Source: Penicillus capitatus
Lineage: Eukaryota > Chlorophyta
Direction of reading: 5' to 3'
NCBI GenBank assembly: GCA_965649825.1
Contig: OZ287694.1
Location: forward strand, 1,054,001 to 1,118,000
Length of the DNA stretch: 64,000 bases
The translations under genes were made by a program, and so were the position numbers. Each line of letters opens with the position of its first letter. Position 1 is the first letter of the stretch. A model generated the notes under the pieces. It did no database searches and was not told the origin of the DNA. It saw nothing but the letters and a program-made list of their open reading frames with translations. Shown one piece after another: positions 9,307 to 21,839 of this stretch.

Positions 9307-11097
9307 TCATTGAGACTGGAATTTCTGCCAGCCTTCTTTGAGCACATTGAATACCATATCTGCCACAACCACTTGCTCGGCTGTTCCGCCCTTTTGTTTC
9401 ACTTTGTCTGGGTGAATGATGAGATTGGCCTTCATGTAAGCTTTCTTGACCTGAGATACCTCCAGCACATCTGCCACGGTCAAAGGCTTCCATCCAGAAT
9501 CTTCCCAGAGAACAGACTGGAGTGTTGTCAGCAAACCACGCATGTTCTGTGCGTGCTGTTCCCTCCAGGCGACAATTTTTTGAAGGTGCTTCTCTTTGAG
9601 AGCATGGTGCAATTCTTGCGTTTCTTCCACCTCGCGTTCGCGTTCCATTTTGGCTTGGAGTGCGGCTGCCATCTTGTTTTGTTTTTCTTCGTGGCGCATG
9701 CTTTTGAGAATGGCACGGATTTCTTCTTCACTGTGTTGTCCCCCTTCTTTGAGTTGACGATACATGGCAGAGAAATCTGATTTCCCTTGTGAAGCAGAGC
9801 CACCCTCGAATTCCATCAAATCATCGGAATGAGGAAACATGACCGGAACTGTCACTGAAGCAGTGGCACTAGAAACCTCAGGATCTTGTTGTGCAGCTCC
9901 TCCTGTAAAGAAGGCATCCAAATCGTCCGGCGAGGCCAAGGTCTCTTCTGGATCGGGTTGGGGCGCCACAGTTTCGGGTTTATTATTCGAAAGCCCTAAC
10001 AAATCAAACTCCTTCTCCTCGGTCTCTTGTACCACTTCTTCTACAGATTCCTCTCCGGTCGTCTCCACATATCCGCCTTGGGAATCTGTGCCCGTTACTT
10101 CCAGGTACTCCTCCTCTCTGTCGCTCGCATTCTTATTCGACTGCTGTCCCGCAAGATGATCTTCGGTGTGAGGATCTGGTTCTGTCAGTTGGGCCTCTTC
10201 TTCTGGCTGAGACGTAATGAACAGATGTTCAATAGCGAGGCCTTTGGCAGCTGCATAGTCCATGACTTTCTGAAAAAAATCTGGGGAGATCTCGCTCATC
10301 AACTGCTCTCTTCTGTAGTGCGAGAGCTGTTCCAATTCTGCCAAGAATCGTTCGATCTGCCGGACATCTTCTTTCTTTTGACTCGTTGTGAGTTGATTCT
10401 GTTTGCGGTCCTCTACATATCGATCCATCCATTCCTGGGCAGCTCCCAATCCTTGTTTCACAGCACGGAGTCCCTTCTTCTTCAAACTCCCTGCCTTCTT
10501 ATTCAACGTTGTCTTGTATTTCTCGAACTTCTGTTTCAAATCGGTTGGCTTTGTCGCTGACTCGTCCATCACTGGCGCAGCCGGTGGTGCGGAAGGCACC
10601 TCTTCTTCAAGCCGAGGCTCTACTGGTAAAGGCGCCTCGTTTTCGATCCGTGTTGCAGAAGCAACGGATGGAGACCTCTCAGTTTCAATGGGTCCCACAT
10701 TTTCAACGTCCTCCTCTGAGGAATCCGATTCTGGCTCCGGTTTGGTGACGGGTTCGTCTTCTACTGTTGTCTGGTGCTCCGTCGCTTCAAGCACAGCTTC
10801 GGCGCACCCAGGTATGTTTTCAAACAAATCTTCAAACTGTGCAGCACATTGCGTTGACGCTGGAGGCGTGTTCGGTTTTCCGAGTGTGTCCAAATCGCAC
10901 GATGCAAAAGGAATGTGCGACTGCGGTTGCTGGACGGGTTCCTGCGGAACAGCAGGGGGCGTTTCACAAGGCTCCGGTCTTTTGACACTCTCGTCCTTAG
11001 GCTTCAAGTCATTCAGCGTTCGCTTCACAAAACACGAGGTATCGACGCCAGGCACGTCAGAAATTAGACTCGAGAAGGCGTCAGTGGCGCGACTCAT
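9307..11097 (-). CDS. Auxilin-like J-domain protein
   Basis: An intronless gene. I start at the ATG at 11097 (MSRATDAFSSLISD), giving 596 residues; the frame is open 96 bases further upstream but that part looks like 5' UTR. The first 350 residues are disordered and acidic with prolines and clathrin-adaptor-like DLF/DPF-type short motifs (FEDLFENIPG, FDLLGLS, DLDAFF, PHSDDLMEF). Then a coiled coil (EREREVEETQELHHALKEK) leads into a C-terminal J domain: LQSVLWEDSGWKPLTV, VKKAYMKANLIIHPDKV with the essential HPD. A J domain at the extreme C-terminus with the sequence LWE.SGW.P is diagnostic of auxilin/GAK-type cochaperones, which recruit Hsp70 to strip clathrin coats from vesicles. Confidence 0.9.
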   Translation of the reverse strand: MSRATDAFSSLISDVPGVDTSCFVKRTLNDLKPKDESVKRPEPCETPPAVPQEPVQQPQSHIPFASCDLDTLGKPNTPPASTQCAAQFEDLFENIPGCAEAVLEATEHQTTVEDEPVTKPEPESDSSEEDVENVGPIETERSPSVASATRIENEAPLPVEPRLEEEVPSAPPAAPVMDESATKPTDLKQKFEKYKTTLNKKAGSLKKKGLRAVKQGLGAAQEWMDRYVEDRKQNQLTTSQKKEDVRQIERFLAELEQLSHYRREQLMSEISPDFFQKVMDYAAAKGLAIEHLFITSQPEEEAQLTEPDPHTEDHLAGQQSNKNASDREEEYLEVTGTDSQGGYVETTGEESVEEVVQETEEKEFDLLGLSNNKPETVAPQPDPEETLASPDDLDAFFTGGAAQQDPEVSSATASVTVPVMFPHSDDLMEFEGGSASQGKSDFSAMYRQLKEGGQHSEEEIRAILKSMRHEEKQNKMAAALQAKMEREREVEETQELHHALKEKHLQKIVAWREQHAQNMRGLLTTLQSVLWEDSGWKPLTVADVLEVSQVKKAYMKANLIIHPDKVKQKGGTAEQVVVADMVFNVLKEGWQKFQSQ

Positions 11098-11245
11098 TTT
11101 CCTGTCAATAACAATAGCAGAGAGACAAATCTCCACGACACGACAGATGAGATGAGGCATCTCAGTAAGGCGCGTCACATCAGAAGCTAGCACGGATCGT
11201 AACTCGACCCTGCGTTTTTACAAGACAGCCAAATATAACGCTTCG

Positions 11246-12368
11246 ATGGAGAAGAGTAGCGTTCGAGCACAGTCGCCTAATGGCTCTTTTTTGGAGAGTG
11301 AAAACAACGTAGCCATTGTTTCGCGCCGCTCGTCGCTGAGTCATCATTCCGCATCTGTGAGGAACTGGGAACTCGTGCGACAGGCGTTTTTGGACGATAA
11401 ACTTCCCGTGCCCATACTCATGGTCGAGAACGCGTTTATGGTGAACGAAACTTCGTCATCTTGGGGGCTGAACCGTGACGTCGGTGAGCTGTCGTACAGT
11501 TGTGCTAAACGTTGAATGCACCGTTCGTTCGTTTGTGCATTAGATTCAAGTGTGTTGCCCATGGAATCCACGCGACGTGAAGTTCAAATGCAAGTAGCAT
11601 CAGGACCGTCGCGAGGAGTACCGTCTTCTTCAACTGAGCGTCCGAACGTACTAACAAACACTGAGACGTCGCGAAGATGGGGCAGCTCAAAAGAAATCGA
11701 TGAGTTGAACCGCGATATCATAGAGTGTCTGAAAATCGAAGGAGTAACATCACCTGAAGTCTACTTTAATGAGTGGGTCACTCTGAGTCTTCAATCTCTC
11801 TGGATAGACGCTTCTCTTTGTGTCTAGGCCAATCGAGAATTTTCGAACGGTGGCTCATTACTATGTTCATTTGACTAAGAGATTGGACATCGTGGATATT
11901 GATCTGTACGAGAGTTTGTCATCACATCTCGGCAGCGACCATCCATTGGTCAAAGACATGACCAAAATTCTGGAACAGGAACCGCAACGCACTTATCTCT
12001 CAAGGGAACCGACGAACGTTCAGTCGGAAATGTTGGAGGAAGGATCGAGGGTGGGTGTTCCTGGAATGCAGGCATTCTCCGAGGAATGTCGAGCGTTGAG
12101 CTGGGTGATCCGAACTGGACCTCGCATTGGGAACCGTCGAGCGGAATCCTTTGCGGGGGATCAGGCAGCGTCACCCATCATCGTGAATTCGTCAACGGAC
12201 CAAGGGGGTCGAAAGCCAGAGCAGGGCCACATCGTGTGTCCAGGAGTACCTATGAATATGGATACTTATGAGGCACAACAACCACGAGCGAGACCGTCAC
12301 CATACAGTCATCCGAAAAAAAGAACATTGTGGTCACGTCTGGGGAGCTGTTTTTGCTTTTCTGCCTAG
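11246..12368 (+). CDS. Unknown protein with cysteine-rich C-terminus
   Basis: Three exons: 11246-11483, 11544-11772 and 11828-12368, with introns of 60 nt (GTGAGCTG...GCATTAG) and 55 nt (GTGGGT...GTCTAG), both keeping frame; about 335 residues. The N-terminus is Ser/Arg-rich with SRRSSLSHHS, a possible phosphorylation site. A predicted helical segment (EIDELNRDIIECLKIEG ... FRTVAHYYVHLTKRLDIVD) precedes a disordered region. The protein ends WSRLGSCFCFSA; the cysteines next to the terminus could be lipid-modified, which is inference. I do not recognise the family. The start at 11246 lies 149 bp from the divergent auxilin-like start, so the two share a promoter region. Confidence 0.6.
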
Positions 12369-14652
12369 TATAAGTGCGGACAAGACTGGAGTGTCGGGGG
12401 TTTGACAGGTTCACTACACACCCTTCCTTCATCACGTCTCCAATATACCTCGGGGGTCGATTGCATTGCATCATTGGCCTTACCTCAGAAAAGTTATCGA
12501 GTTTTATATCAAGTTTGCGCGAAAGGGATGTGGATTCGAAATCATAAGACAGATCGCGATTGTGGTCTGTGTATGACGCATAATTTTGAACATCGAATCC
12601 TGCCTGACTTGATGACACTGTATCGCATCGCGTTTCAAACTACCGTACAGAATGAGCTTTCTTCTAGGCTCCTGTATCTTTTAGTCTATCTGTTCCAATG
12701 TATATCTGTCTGGGTGATCTGGATGAGGGTGGCTACAGATTCTTCTAACAATTCGAGCCTTCGCTGCGCTAAAATGACGTTACGTTGCATGTTCTTTCAT
12801 CTGCGAATGGTTTCCTCCAATAGGGTTTCTTAATAACTGTAAGCCCGATATCTCGTAGCCGAAAGCGCTGCCAATAATGTTTTCATTCAAACGCTATCGC
12901 TTCAAACACGGTCCACGAACATTCCCGCATTCAATACTCACAGATTCTGATGGTCGTACGAACCTCGATGATCTACTTCATTATGGGCAGTCAACAATCA
13001 CACGTTCGTTGTGAGAGAAAGCTGTGCACGCCAGTGAAACGACAGGCGTAACACTGTGAGTGTTCCTGCAGGACGTCTGTAGTATTTGTTGCTGTCACAT
13101 CAATCATCTCGTTGTTTGTGCTCATCCTGATTGAACGCAGGTGAAGTGGGAGCAAGAAAGATGGTAGCGAAAGGCCCGAAACGACGTTTTAAAGAACGCG
13201 TCTCGAAAACACCATCATGAAGCATCGCAATTTTTGTCATCGCACACGTCATCCAACACTACAAGCTTCCATCGTCGCCTTCGTACCATCCAGATATATA
13301 CGCACCTACAAACGTCGTTTCAGACATTCTGTTGGTGTTTACTCTGTTTCGAGGTAGAACTGGTAAACTGGTATGTGCTGAACGGACAATGGATGAGCGT
13401 TAGCCTTTAAAGTCGCATTGGTTGGATGTCCATCTGGTCGAACCAACAACACCGTGCTGCACCAAGCACAAGAATTGCGATTTCAAGGTTGACACATCTC
13501 AACTACTGATATCATCTTCTCGGAAAATTTCGGCAGAGGCGAAAAGGGCAACGATGTCATTCCATTCTTTACAACGTCATGTGTCAAGAAGCTCTGTCCG
13601 AAGTTCTTTCTACCGATCGGTACTCGATGGCGTTTTTCTTTCCAGAACAAAAGACATGACTCCGTGCGATCTGTCTTGCGTTGGCCCTGGTAATCTCCAT
13701 TCTCTGTTTGCCTGCTGGACGATTTTTATCTGATATCAAAGTGTGCACCTCGGCGCTCTCTTCACGACGCACAGTTTGATGTGTTAGCTACACGGTACAG
13801 GTTTGATGCAGTCGTTGTGCGTCTGTTTGATCTTCTTTGTATAAGGGCCGGGTTTCTCACTGTTCGATGGTTTCGAAGGATTGAGGATTCCGGAATGATG
13901 GGGAGTCTCCATTCACGTGCCAAACCGAGTAAGACAAGGCGAGAACAAACCCTTAGCTCGAATCCATTCTCAAAAGCAAACGCGATACGAATCGTTTATG
14001 GAAGATACTGCTATCAGGGTCCATGGGAGTTGACTACCGAAACAGATGTTGCCCTTTCGATGTTCTGCCATTCGAAGAAGCTGCTTTCTATCTACACAGT
14101 AAAGACACGGATGAAAAATTCTGAAACCATTCGTTTCGCGAAGTCTTTCTCAACGGAGGCGACTCTGCATGAAGGCCTGCTGTAATGGAACCACCCCAAT
14201 ACGTTAGTCATGGTGTCAAACATCCGCAACGGACGGACATGTTGAAGAAGGTCGAATCTTCGTTCATCGTCGACGTCAGATCTTATCGACAAAACTATAT
14301 GAACGTCGATGGCCATTCATTATCCTTGCAGATAGTGGTCGGGTGCGACAGCATGTTCTTCTGAGCGTTGATTCTATTGAGGATGGTCAGTGAAGCACAC
14401 CGTCCGCTAAATCCCACGCGGCTTGCCTCCGATGCCGCAGAGAGTCACCAATCGCTGACGCCTCAGCGGTCCAGAGTCGTAGCGGTTGTATATAGGCTCG
14501 TCCGACGTGGCCTGTCGCCATCACGGATGCCATTAATCTTCCTATTCGGTCGAATCTAGGTTTCATCGTTCACGAATTCTCAGCTGCGCATCGCTCAGCA
14601 CTTTAACCTTACTCACGCTCGCGCCTCTCTTTTTCGTTCATCGAGGTCCACG
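12369..14652. other. 2.3-kb stretch without a supported gene
   Basis: Several open frames of 60-140 codons exist on both strands but none has a known motif, and none joins to another through a convincing short intron. Codon use looks random compared with neighbouring genes. TATATAG-type boxes occur at about 13295 and 14488; the latter is about 165 bp before the kinase start and could be its promoter. A gene made of very small exons, like the LRR gene at 17-18 kb, could be missed here. Confidence 0.4.
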
Positions 14653-16116
14653 ATGCAAGCGCGTGTTGAGGCAAGGCCACAATGGCTTGCTGACTTTGGT
14701 TTGGCTCGAAGAGTAGTGAAGGCAAGGGCGTCTCGACCTTTGCCTCTCACGCGATATGTGTGTCATTGTTCAAAGCCTCTCTCCGTTACGGGGCGTCGTC
14801 CATCCCGAGGACTCAAGCTGAGCCACGCTGCCTTTCGATTGAGGGCCAACCCTATCGTCGCGTCGGTCAGCGACGTGGTCGTACCCGTCTCGGACAGAAA
14901 CGGCGAGACAGGGGAATTGCGGGACTTGGGTTGGGCGCGCTCCTTTTCAGAGAGGTTTGAACTCAAAGAGGAGGTCCTCGGTGAAGGAAGCTTTGGCGTC
15001 GTCAAACCCGCTGTTCTCAAGGAAACAGGGAAAACATATGCTGTTAAACTACTACCCAAACATGTTCCTGGAGAATGGGAGCGCTATTCGGCGCTGCTGC
15101 AAAGGGAGGTCACCCATTGGAAACAGCTGCAAGATTGTCAACAAGTTGTTCATTTGGAAGGCGTCTATGAAGTGAAGACTCCACTCCAACGCCTTTCTTC
15201 CTTGCTAACAACCAGATGTCTTCTGTCGTAGGATGATGATTATCTATACATAGTCCAAGAATTCTGCAAGGGTGGAGATGTGCAGCATTTTATGAAAGTA
15301 AGGAATGTCGTTTAAGAAGAAGGTTTGGAGATGGACTGGTGTTGTTGTTGTTATTAGGAACACGGCCGCCTTTCCGAATCCGAAGCGGCTCAAATCATCA
15401 CACCGATTCTGAAAATGCTTTCTGCCTGTCACGAAAAGAACATCTGCTTTGGAGATGTCAAGCCTGCGAATTTTATGCTTAAGAAACGATTTCCCTGCAT
15501 GAGACACATGGAAGATCCCTCAGCTCCGAAAGGAGACCTCATCGTCAAAGGCATCGATTTTGGTTGTAGTCAAAAGGTGATGTCGACCCGAAACTGCACC
15601 TGCGATTTCACTCTATGCTATTGACTGTAGATTACTGACGAAGAAAAGCTGAAGAAACGTACAGGAACTCCACTGTACATGGCTCCTGAGATTTTCTTCG
15701 GATGGTACAGTGTAGAGGTGGATATCTGGGCCGTGGGTATGATGCTGTATCAACTCATTGCTGGCAAACTTCCTTTCTTTGGCGAACACGCTGAACAGCT
15801 GAAGAAAGGGCCGACATTCATGATTGTCCAAGCAGTGATGGAATCTGATCTGGACTTCTCTGGTGCTGAGTGGGACGGCATATCGACAGAACTGAAAGAC
15901 CTCATTCGGGCGTTACTCGATGTGGACTACAACACACGACTGAAGGCTAAAGCGGCCTTACATCATCCATGGATCAAGAGATACTCCAGAGACAATGTCA
16001 TCGTTAAAGGACCCCTTGGAAACATCATCAAATTCCCCGGATCATCCGGAACACCTGCTCTTCGGGCGGGAGGCAATGGAGATTCAGAAGATGGCAGAGG
16101 TGGCCTGGAAAACTGA
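14653..16116 (+). CDS. Ser/Thr protein kinase lacking the HRD arginine, with basic leader
   Basis: Four in-frame introns of 54-60 nt (first at 15172-15231) split the gene. The kinase domain starts at about residue 100: GEGSFGVV glycine loop, YAVKLL lysine, YIVQEFCKGGD hinge, then CFGDVKPANFML in place of HRDxKxxN. The catalytic Asp, Lys and Asn are kept but His-Arg is replaced, so this is a non-RD kinase. GIDFGCS gives an intact DFG, and GTPLYMAPE and DIWAVGMMLYQL follow. The (C/H)GDVKPANF form is what I recall from a plant/algal CDPK-like kinase group. The first 60 residues are rich in Arg, Ser and Ala with almost no acids, as in plastid or mitochondrial transit peptides. No EF-hands follow the kinase domain. 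Substrate unknown. Confidence 0.85.
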
Positions 16117-17025
16117 GAACCTGCTGTACACACAGGTGCAGACGGGAATCAATGACGAACATTTCGCATCTAGTTTGCAAACTGCTGTCTGTACATTACT
16201 TCATTAGGCCCTTTGAGCAGTTTTTCGAAGAGGTTTCTGAGTTGCTGCGGTTTGAAAGAGGGACCTGTGGGTTTGTTTCATTTGGTTTGAGGGTAGATGC
16301 CGGAACAACCGGGCGACTTCTTTATGACCTAATCTGACGTACCTGGCCGACTGACGGACGGACTCACACACATCGATCATTAACATAACCGCATTCTGTG
16401 ACCTCTTTTTTGAAGTAGCCGTCGTTGAAGTTGAGCACAGTTTTCCTGTCCAAGCGGTTCAGGGAGCTTTTTTTGCACAATTATCCATTCTCCTGTCTCT
16501 GAGCCTCATCCAAGCAGAACGCTGTCTCGAATAGAACAGACGTCTGTTGGCTTTGCCATTTCTTAAGTGCCTGGTTGTCGTATCGCATCTGAAATAACTA
16601 TCCGAGATCCGACTCCTGATGAAGTGTTGATCTATGACAAAGCTGTCCTAGCTCGTGATTGTACATTAAGCCTGCAACAAAAATGATTCTGGTCGGCAAG
16701 ACTGAATCTCTTCCGGAGCCTTTTCGCCGTAACGAAAAACAAAGGCAAAGCAATCTGTAGACGCTCCAATCTGAAGGATGCTGACCTAATGCGCAGCTGT
16801 TGACATTATTGTGTCGAGTGTTTAAACCAGCGCGGCAAATCTCTAATCGATCGTCGTCGCGGAGAGATATCAGGCGAGTTCGCGTTGACGCGTCGTGGCT
16901 CTCCGTCAGAAACTCGCGATGCTGACACGACGTCGAAACCGAATCCATTTTGACAGAATTCTTCCGCTATAACAAAATGAGCAAGCTCATGCAAAACGCC
17001 CTTCACTAGCACAAGACATGATTGA
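16117..17025. other. Region between convergent genes, no gene supported
   Basis: The kinase (plus) and the LRR gene (minus) end toward this interval. A 116-codon minus-strand frame (16598-16948) has no recognisable motif and lies just past the LRR stop, so it is more likely 3' UTR or spacer. Confidence 0.4.
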
Positions 17026-18150
17026 TTATGACAGAGGCATTACGCCGAAGATATCAGCACTGCCCTCTGCTGAGCATTCCATGAATGATTCCCCTGATGC
17101 CAAGTTCCCAGACTTCATGAGAGATGCGCTGACGATATCGCAGATGGGCGGATGTTCCCGCTTCACCGTCACAGGTTGTTCCTGAAACGAAGACTATCAA
17201 AGAATCTCAAGAGTGAAGAAAGAGTGACTGCGATGTGAATGCATTTTAGCTCGGCGAGGTTTGGACATTGCAGCTTGAGATGACGAATTCGATCAGAACC
17301 TGAACTCAGCTGTTAGGAATCAGACAGAGGCTTACTGTGTCTCCCGCCTGTAAAATCGATCCTCTCAATTTCAGCACTCCATATAACTGCACTCTCAAGC
17401 GATTCACAGTGCAAAGTGCCAAGGCATTCGAGACTGGGGCACTGGAGGATGGCCTAATGGCAAAGAGAACAGGCTTATATAACCAGTGAAGGATGTGGGT
17501 TCAATCTCGCTTTCTTCAGGGTTTTGCAGTTTGAGATATCCAGATCCGTCAAACTTCTTGACTGAATAAAAAGATATTCGAGGTTTTCGCATTCACTGAC
17601 GTCGATGCGTTTCAGTCCTGGACACGAACCCATAGGAGACATGACGAATCTCTTAAGACAGCGCGATCCTCTTATCTACACGTTGTCTCGAGGCAGATCA
17701 TCTTTTTAAAAGCAATGAAAGCGTTGTCCACCTCGAGTTCGGCTAAAGCCTCGGGTGAGAGTTTGACAATCTCTTCGATAAAGGCGTCACGGAGAGTGGG
17801 CGTGTGTGTGATTGATATCTGAGGGATAGACAGCATGTCTCGTGAGGGCGGATGCGTCATTACGGCAGTACTTTGCGACATGCTGTTAAGACGCGTTCGC
17901 GCAGGGCACCCCAAGTCGGCCACTCGCGTGCATCTAGCGCAAAGAGGATACGCAACATTTCATTCGCCTTTCTGCACTCTTACCAGGTAGAGCCATTACT
18001 GTGCGATCCCAGATACCACTCATGACCGTCTGCGATGCGACAATGATAAGATCGGGCGAGAGGTCAGAAGCAACACACGCGTTCCCATGAAGGATCGTAG
18101 TCCGGCTCAGTCGGTTCCGATGTTTTCTTTTTCGCTTTTCCTTTCGGCAT
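17026..18150 (-). CDS. Leucine-rich-repeat protein in many tiny exons
   Basis: No frame is long, but splicing short introns gives a continuous protein from the ATG at 18150: MPKGKAKKKTSEP..EPDYDPSWER | TVMSGIWDRTVMALPD | AREWPTWGALRERVLTACRK | ISITHTPTLRDAFIEEIVKLSPEALAELE | IRGSRCLKRFVMSPM, then LKRIDVSECENLEYLFIQS, LTDLDISNCKTLKKARLN, CPSLECLGTLHCESLESAVIWS, IRHLKLQCPNLAELK, and a tail ending GVMPLS. The exon breaks are at introns of 30-60 nt. Exon 1 is 18150-18079 (72 nt), intron donor GTGTG at 18078. The repeats follow the LRR pattern LxxLxLxxCxxL and resemble a conserved protist/algal LRR family I remember but cannot name. It probably acts as a protein-binding scaffold. The last two splice sites are the least certain. 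Confidence 0.7.
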
Positions 18151-21100
18151 TTCCCTCACTTCTCAATTCTGTCATCTACATGAGATGAGAGACATATCAT
18201 TATCGTACGCAAGGCTCTCTTAAAGCGTAAAAATCCGTCCCTGGCTTCTAATCGATTTGGGCTACAAAAAAGGAGAACATGGTAGATGAGATTTAACCTT
18301 TTCGATTGTTCAATCCTAGAACGGGTTTCGATTACGCACGAATAGTGCTTTTCGATACAGGCCAAAAGGAAGGCGAGATCGAATCGTTCTGGCGATGACT
18401 TCAGGCGAGCTTTCTCAAGGAGTTAGTGTTTTCTTCTTCAGCGTGAGTTCCTGTTGAGCGTAACGTGCGTCTTGCAAAGAGAATAAAACGTAGTAGTCTT
18501 TGCCATGTCGCATCGTACACTAAAACATTCGGCTCGGATGATGACAGTCTGAGTCTCTCCACCTGCTGTCGATTTCATCTAAATTGGGCCGTAATCTTTC
18601 GGTGAAGAGAAGCTCGCGTGTCGCTTTCTCGCATGAAGAATCGTCGTTGATAAGGAAACAGATGGTCGGGATTTCGTCATCGCAGGGACATCAATATTTA
18701 CCGATATCCTATCGCGAATGCTCAACGTAATCGTGATTCGCAAATAGACAGTCGAAGGAGCTTCGATGATTGCTCGTTGCCTTCGCGCTTAAGGTCTATT
18801 TACTGTCTGCCAAGGCGGACAAAAATGTCGACAAAGACACACATGGTAGTCGTGTCATACATTAGTGCCCACCGAAACCAGAAACAATTACGAACTGAAA
18901 ATCAAATGATAGAGCGGTCCTTTTTAAGACTGGTGTCTGACGCGAGTTATTACCCATGAAAGCAACAATGAGTCCCGTGCACGGCGAGTCAACGATTTGT
19001 GCGTAGTCGACAAGAATATGTAAATACCAGATGACAAGCGACGATCACGTTTTCTGACGCTGAAACATCGACGTTGATTCACTTCGAATTTCGATTGGAT
19101 AGATAGTCGCCAATCGAGATCGAGAACGAAATCGACATCGATATCGAATCGATCGATGGGCGTGAATCGACATCGATATCGAATCGATATCACGCTTGTC
19201 ACTATTGCTCAATTCTAGATGTCTCCGACTCTCTAATTCTTACGCAAGTCGATCGATCGATTCCTGACCGGTGTCTGTTTCGCTTGGACGAATAACGCGA
19301 CTGGTCGAACGATATGCAAATTATCGGAGACAGATTGGCCGATAAAATACTACTATCACGCTCCTGTCGAAACATTATTTAGTATCCAGCGTGATCGGGT
19401 GCGCGTTCCGGCCAAAGATCGAGCTCGATCGCGTCGACGAACGGCGATGTAGTCGATCTACACTTTAAACGGCCTGGTGTGCTGTTTATTCATGGTTTTA
19501 TGTGACCGAAAAGCAAAGTTAATAATTTTTAGTTTCGACGTTTGTCGACTTTGTCTTTAGAGGCAATGCAGTCAGTCTTCGTGTATCACTTTCTGCTTTC
19601 CCTTTCACGTTACTGATAATCGCGGCTTGTCGACACACTTCAGTGTTTGTTTGGCATCTGTACGCTTATGCTTCCCGTATTCTGATTCTCTGGCTTTTAT
19701 CATGCAAATACCCGTGCAGTTTGGATGCCTGATACAGCGTCAATAATATACTCTGTTGCGCGAATGTCTGTTCCTGTAATACTTATATCCGTTGCAGTCG
19801 AAGATGCGCTTGCTCTATGCAATTTCCTTTGCGAAAGATCTTGATCGATTCCCATAACTAATCACAACGCCATAGATTTTGATCCGAAGATACGTTTAGT
19901 TTTGTACCGAGTATCGTCCAAACGATCGACGTCAACTGAATCGTATATGGAGTTAGCGATATGATCGACGCTACGCGATCGGTCATACAGAACATCAGTT
20001 TTCGAGATTTTGTTGCTATGAGGTTCGATGACACGCATCACGTGCATCTAAGAAATCGATGCTTTGTTTTCGATTGTTCACTGATCAAAAGAAAAGGTTT
20101 CGTAGAAATCTCTTTCTGGTTAATCGCGTTTGTCGATCTCGCGGCTTCGTCCGAAAAAGGTAAACTATTACTGCACCAGAACTATAAACATCGATCGATA
20201 TGTTGCAATCGAGCAGATTAAACCGATCACTGACAATTAGGTAGATCGAGCGCCACAGCGTTTCAGCCACTAATGTCGACGTTTCTTCATTGGTCCTTGG
20301 CTTTTCGAATCGACAGTACTGGCTGTGCTCTGCTGCTTTTTTCTATCGATCAATTAAGAAGCAGGAAGAATTAATGTGTGATCAATCTCTACTTGACTGA
20401 GGCGACCGTTGCTCGAGTCATTGCCGAAGACGACGAGTTTCCACACTCAATTGTTATAAATGAAGCAACCGACGTCCGGTTTGCACATAGGTTGACAAAG
20501 AGCATCTGTAAAGCCAACTAGACCCAACTATGCCGCCTCCTGGGTGCAGTTAAAAGAGAGTCGAAGTGTCTCAATGAGTGAACGTTGTTCACTGACTCGG
20601 ACGATTCTTTATCGCAGCGGATTTGCGATTCTCTTCTTACCTTCTTCAATATCTCTCCCATAGCAGCATTCGTGTCATGTTTACTTTGGGAAACGTCTTG
20701 ACACCTATTTTCTCGATCATCAAACGTGATGTCATTTAAGATCTTCTTTTACTTCGTGGCTCCCTCCAAAGGTGTATCACGTACATGGCGAATTCGAATG
20801 CAGGCCACTTTCAAATGTCTCCCGCCTAAGAAATTTACGAAACAGAGTGTGGAGATCAAGTAGCACAAGCGTCTATGTGACAAGTACAGATTCAGGTATT
20901 GCCATCCCGGTAGTCGATCGATGATCATGAGGCAATTCCGCGGATGGCTGTTACTAAGCACTTGTACGCCGCTGTCCGGAAAACTACAATAGACAAGAGC
21001 TAAACTCAGCACGGACGTACTTTAGAAAGTGAAACGTTTCCCACTTTGCCTGATCGGCTGTTCTGTTTACACCACTTCGTTCACGAGGCGATTTATTTCT

Positions 21101-21839
21101 CCGGATAAATTCATAGCCCGGAGACCGCACTATGATCGCCCATAGCGATCGAATTCCTCACGATATCGTTTAAGATGATCTTGTTAATTGTGAAATGGCC
21201 ATGTGACTATCTCAATTAGTAACACAGCATTTAAAGAGAACTCGAACAATGCATTCAATCTCTATGTGGCAACTAACTCTGTGTCTTTGCTTGTGACAAG
21301 GATGTTTGAAGTTATGTGGCTGCCACGTGCAGCCAGAAAACATGTATGAATCAAGCAGGCTACTGTAGGAACGCTGTGTTCGATTGGACTCGTTGCAGAA
21401 TATGTACTGTATAAAGTTCATAATGCGTCAAGGATCGACGAGAGTCCAGAGAGCAATTTTTCAGATCCGCGCATTCATATCATCTTTTTGCCGCAGTTGA
21501 TCATTTCCGCGTTGCTGTCGATATCGATGTATTGTCGCATTAAACGGCGTTTCGCGCGAAAACTCCCACAAGATAAATATTCCAGATATTTCAAAAGTAA
21601 GACGTTCTAGCAAATGTGCTAGTATTATTACTTTAGGCAAGAAGCGAGAATTTACTAAAGAATGCAAAAGCTGCAAAAAATCCACTTGGTCCATCCTGCA
21701 AGCGATCGCAACAATATTACTGAATTACAATATGTCGAAAAACTCAGGGAAAACAAACAGTAAACCGGCCGACCTTTGTTGGCATCACTGCTGCTTTAAT
21801 CATAGAGTGCTTTTTGGATACGGTTCGGGAAGTAAGGCG
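18151..21839. other. Gene-poor, ATCGAT-rich block of 3.7 kb
   Basis: Stops are frequent in all frames and no domain is visible. The sequence is strikingly rich in CGAT, ATCGAT and TCGATCGA words, especially at 19081-19480 and 19860-20240. A similar texture recurs at 50640-50720, next to the farnesyltransferase gene. I see no transposase, reverse transcriptase, tRNA or rRNA. Decayed mobile DNA or a large regulatory spacer are both possible. Confidence 0.5.
19131..19189. repeat. Two 24-bp copies of an ATCGAT-rich unit
   Basis: The 24 bases beginning AATCGACATCG at 19131-19154 recur exactly at 19166-19189, separated by 11 bases. The unit contains the palindromes ATCGAT and CGATATCG, so it can also pair with itself. 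Confidence 0.8.

Noticed and set aside
10403-11155. A 250-codon plus-strand frame opposite the auxilin-like gene
   Set aside because: Ser/Gly-rich antisense reading of a disordered acidic region; the minus strand carries a clear J domain.
12402-12833. A 143-codon plus-strand frame
   Set aside because: No motif, no splice partners, and composition like the surrounding non-coding DNA.
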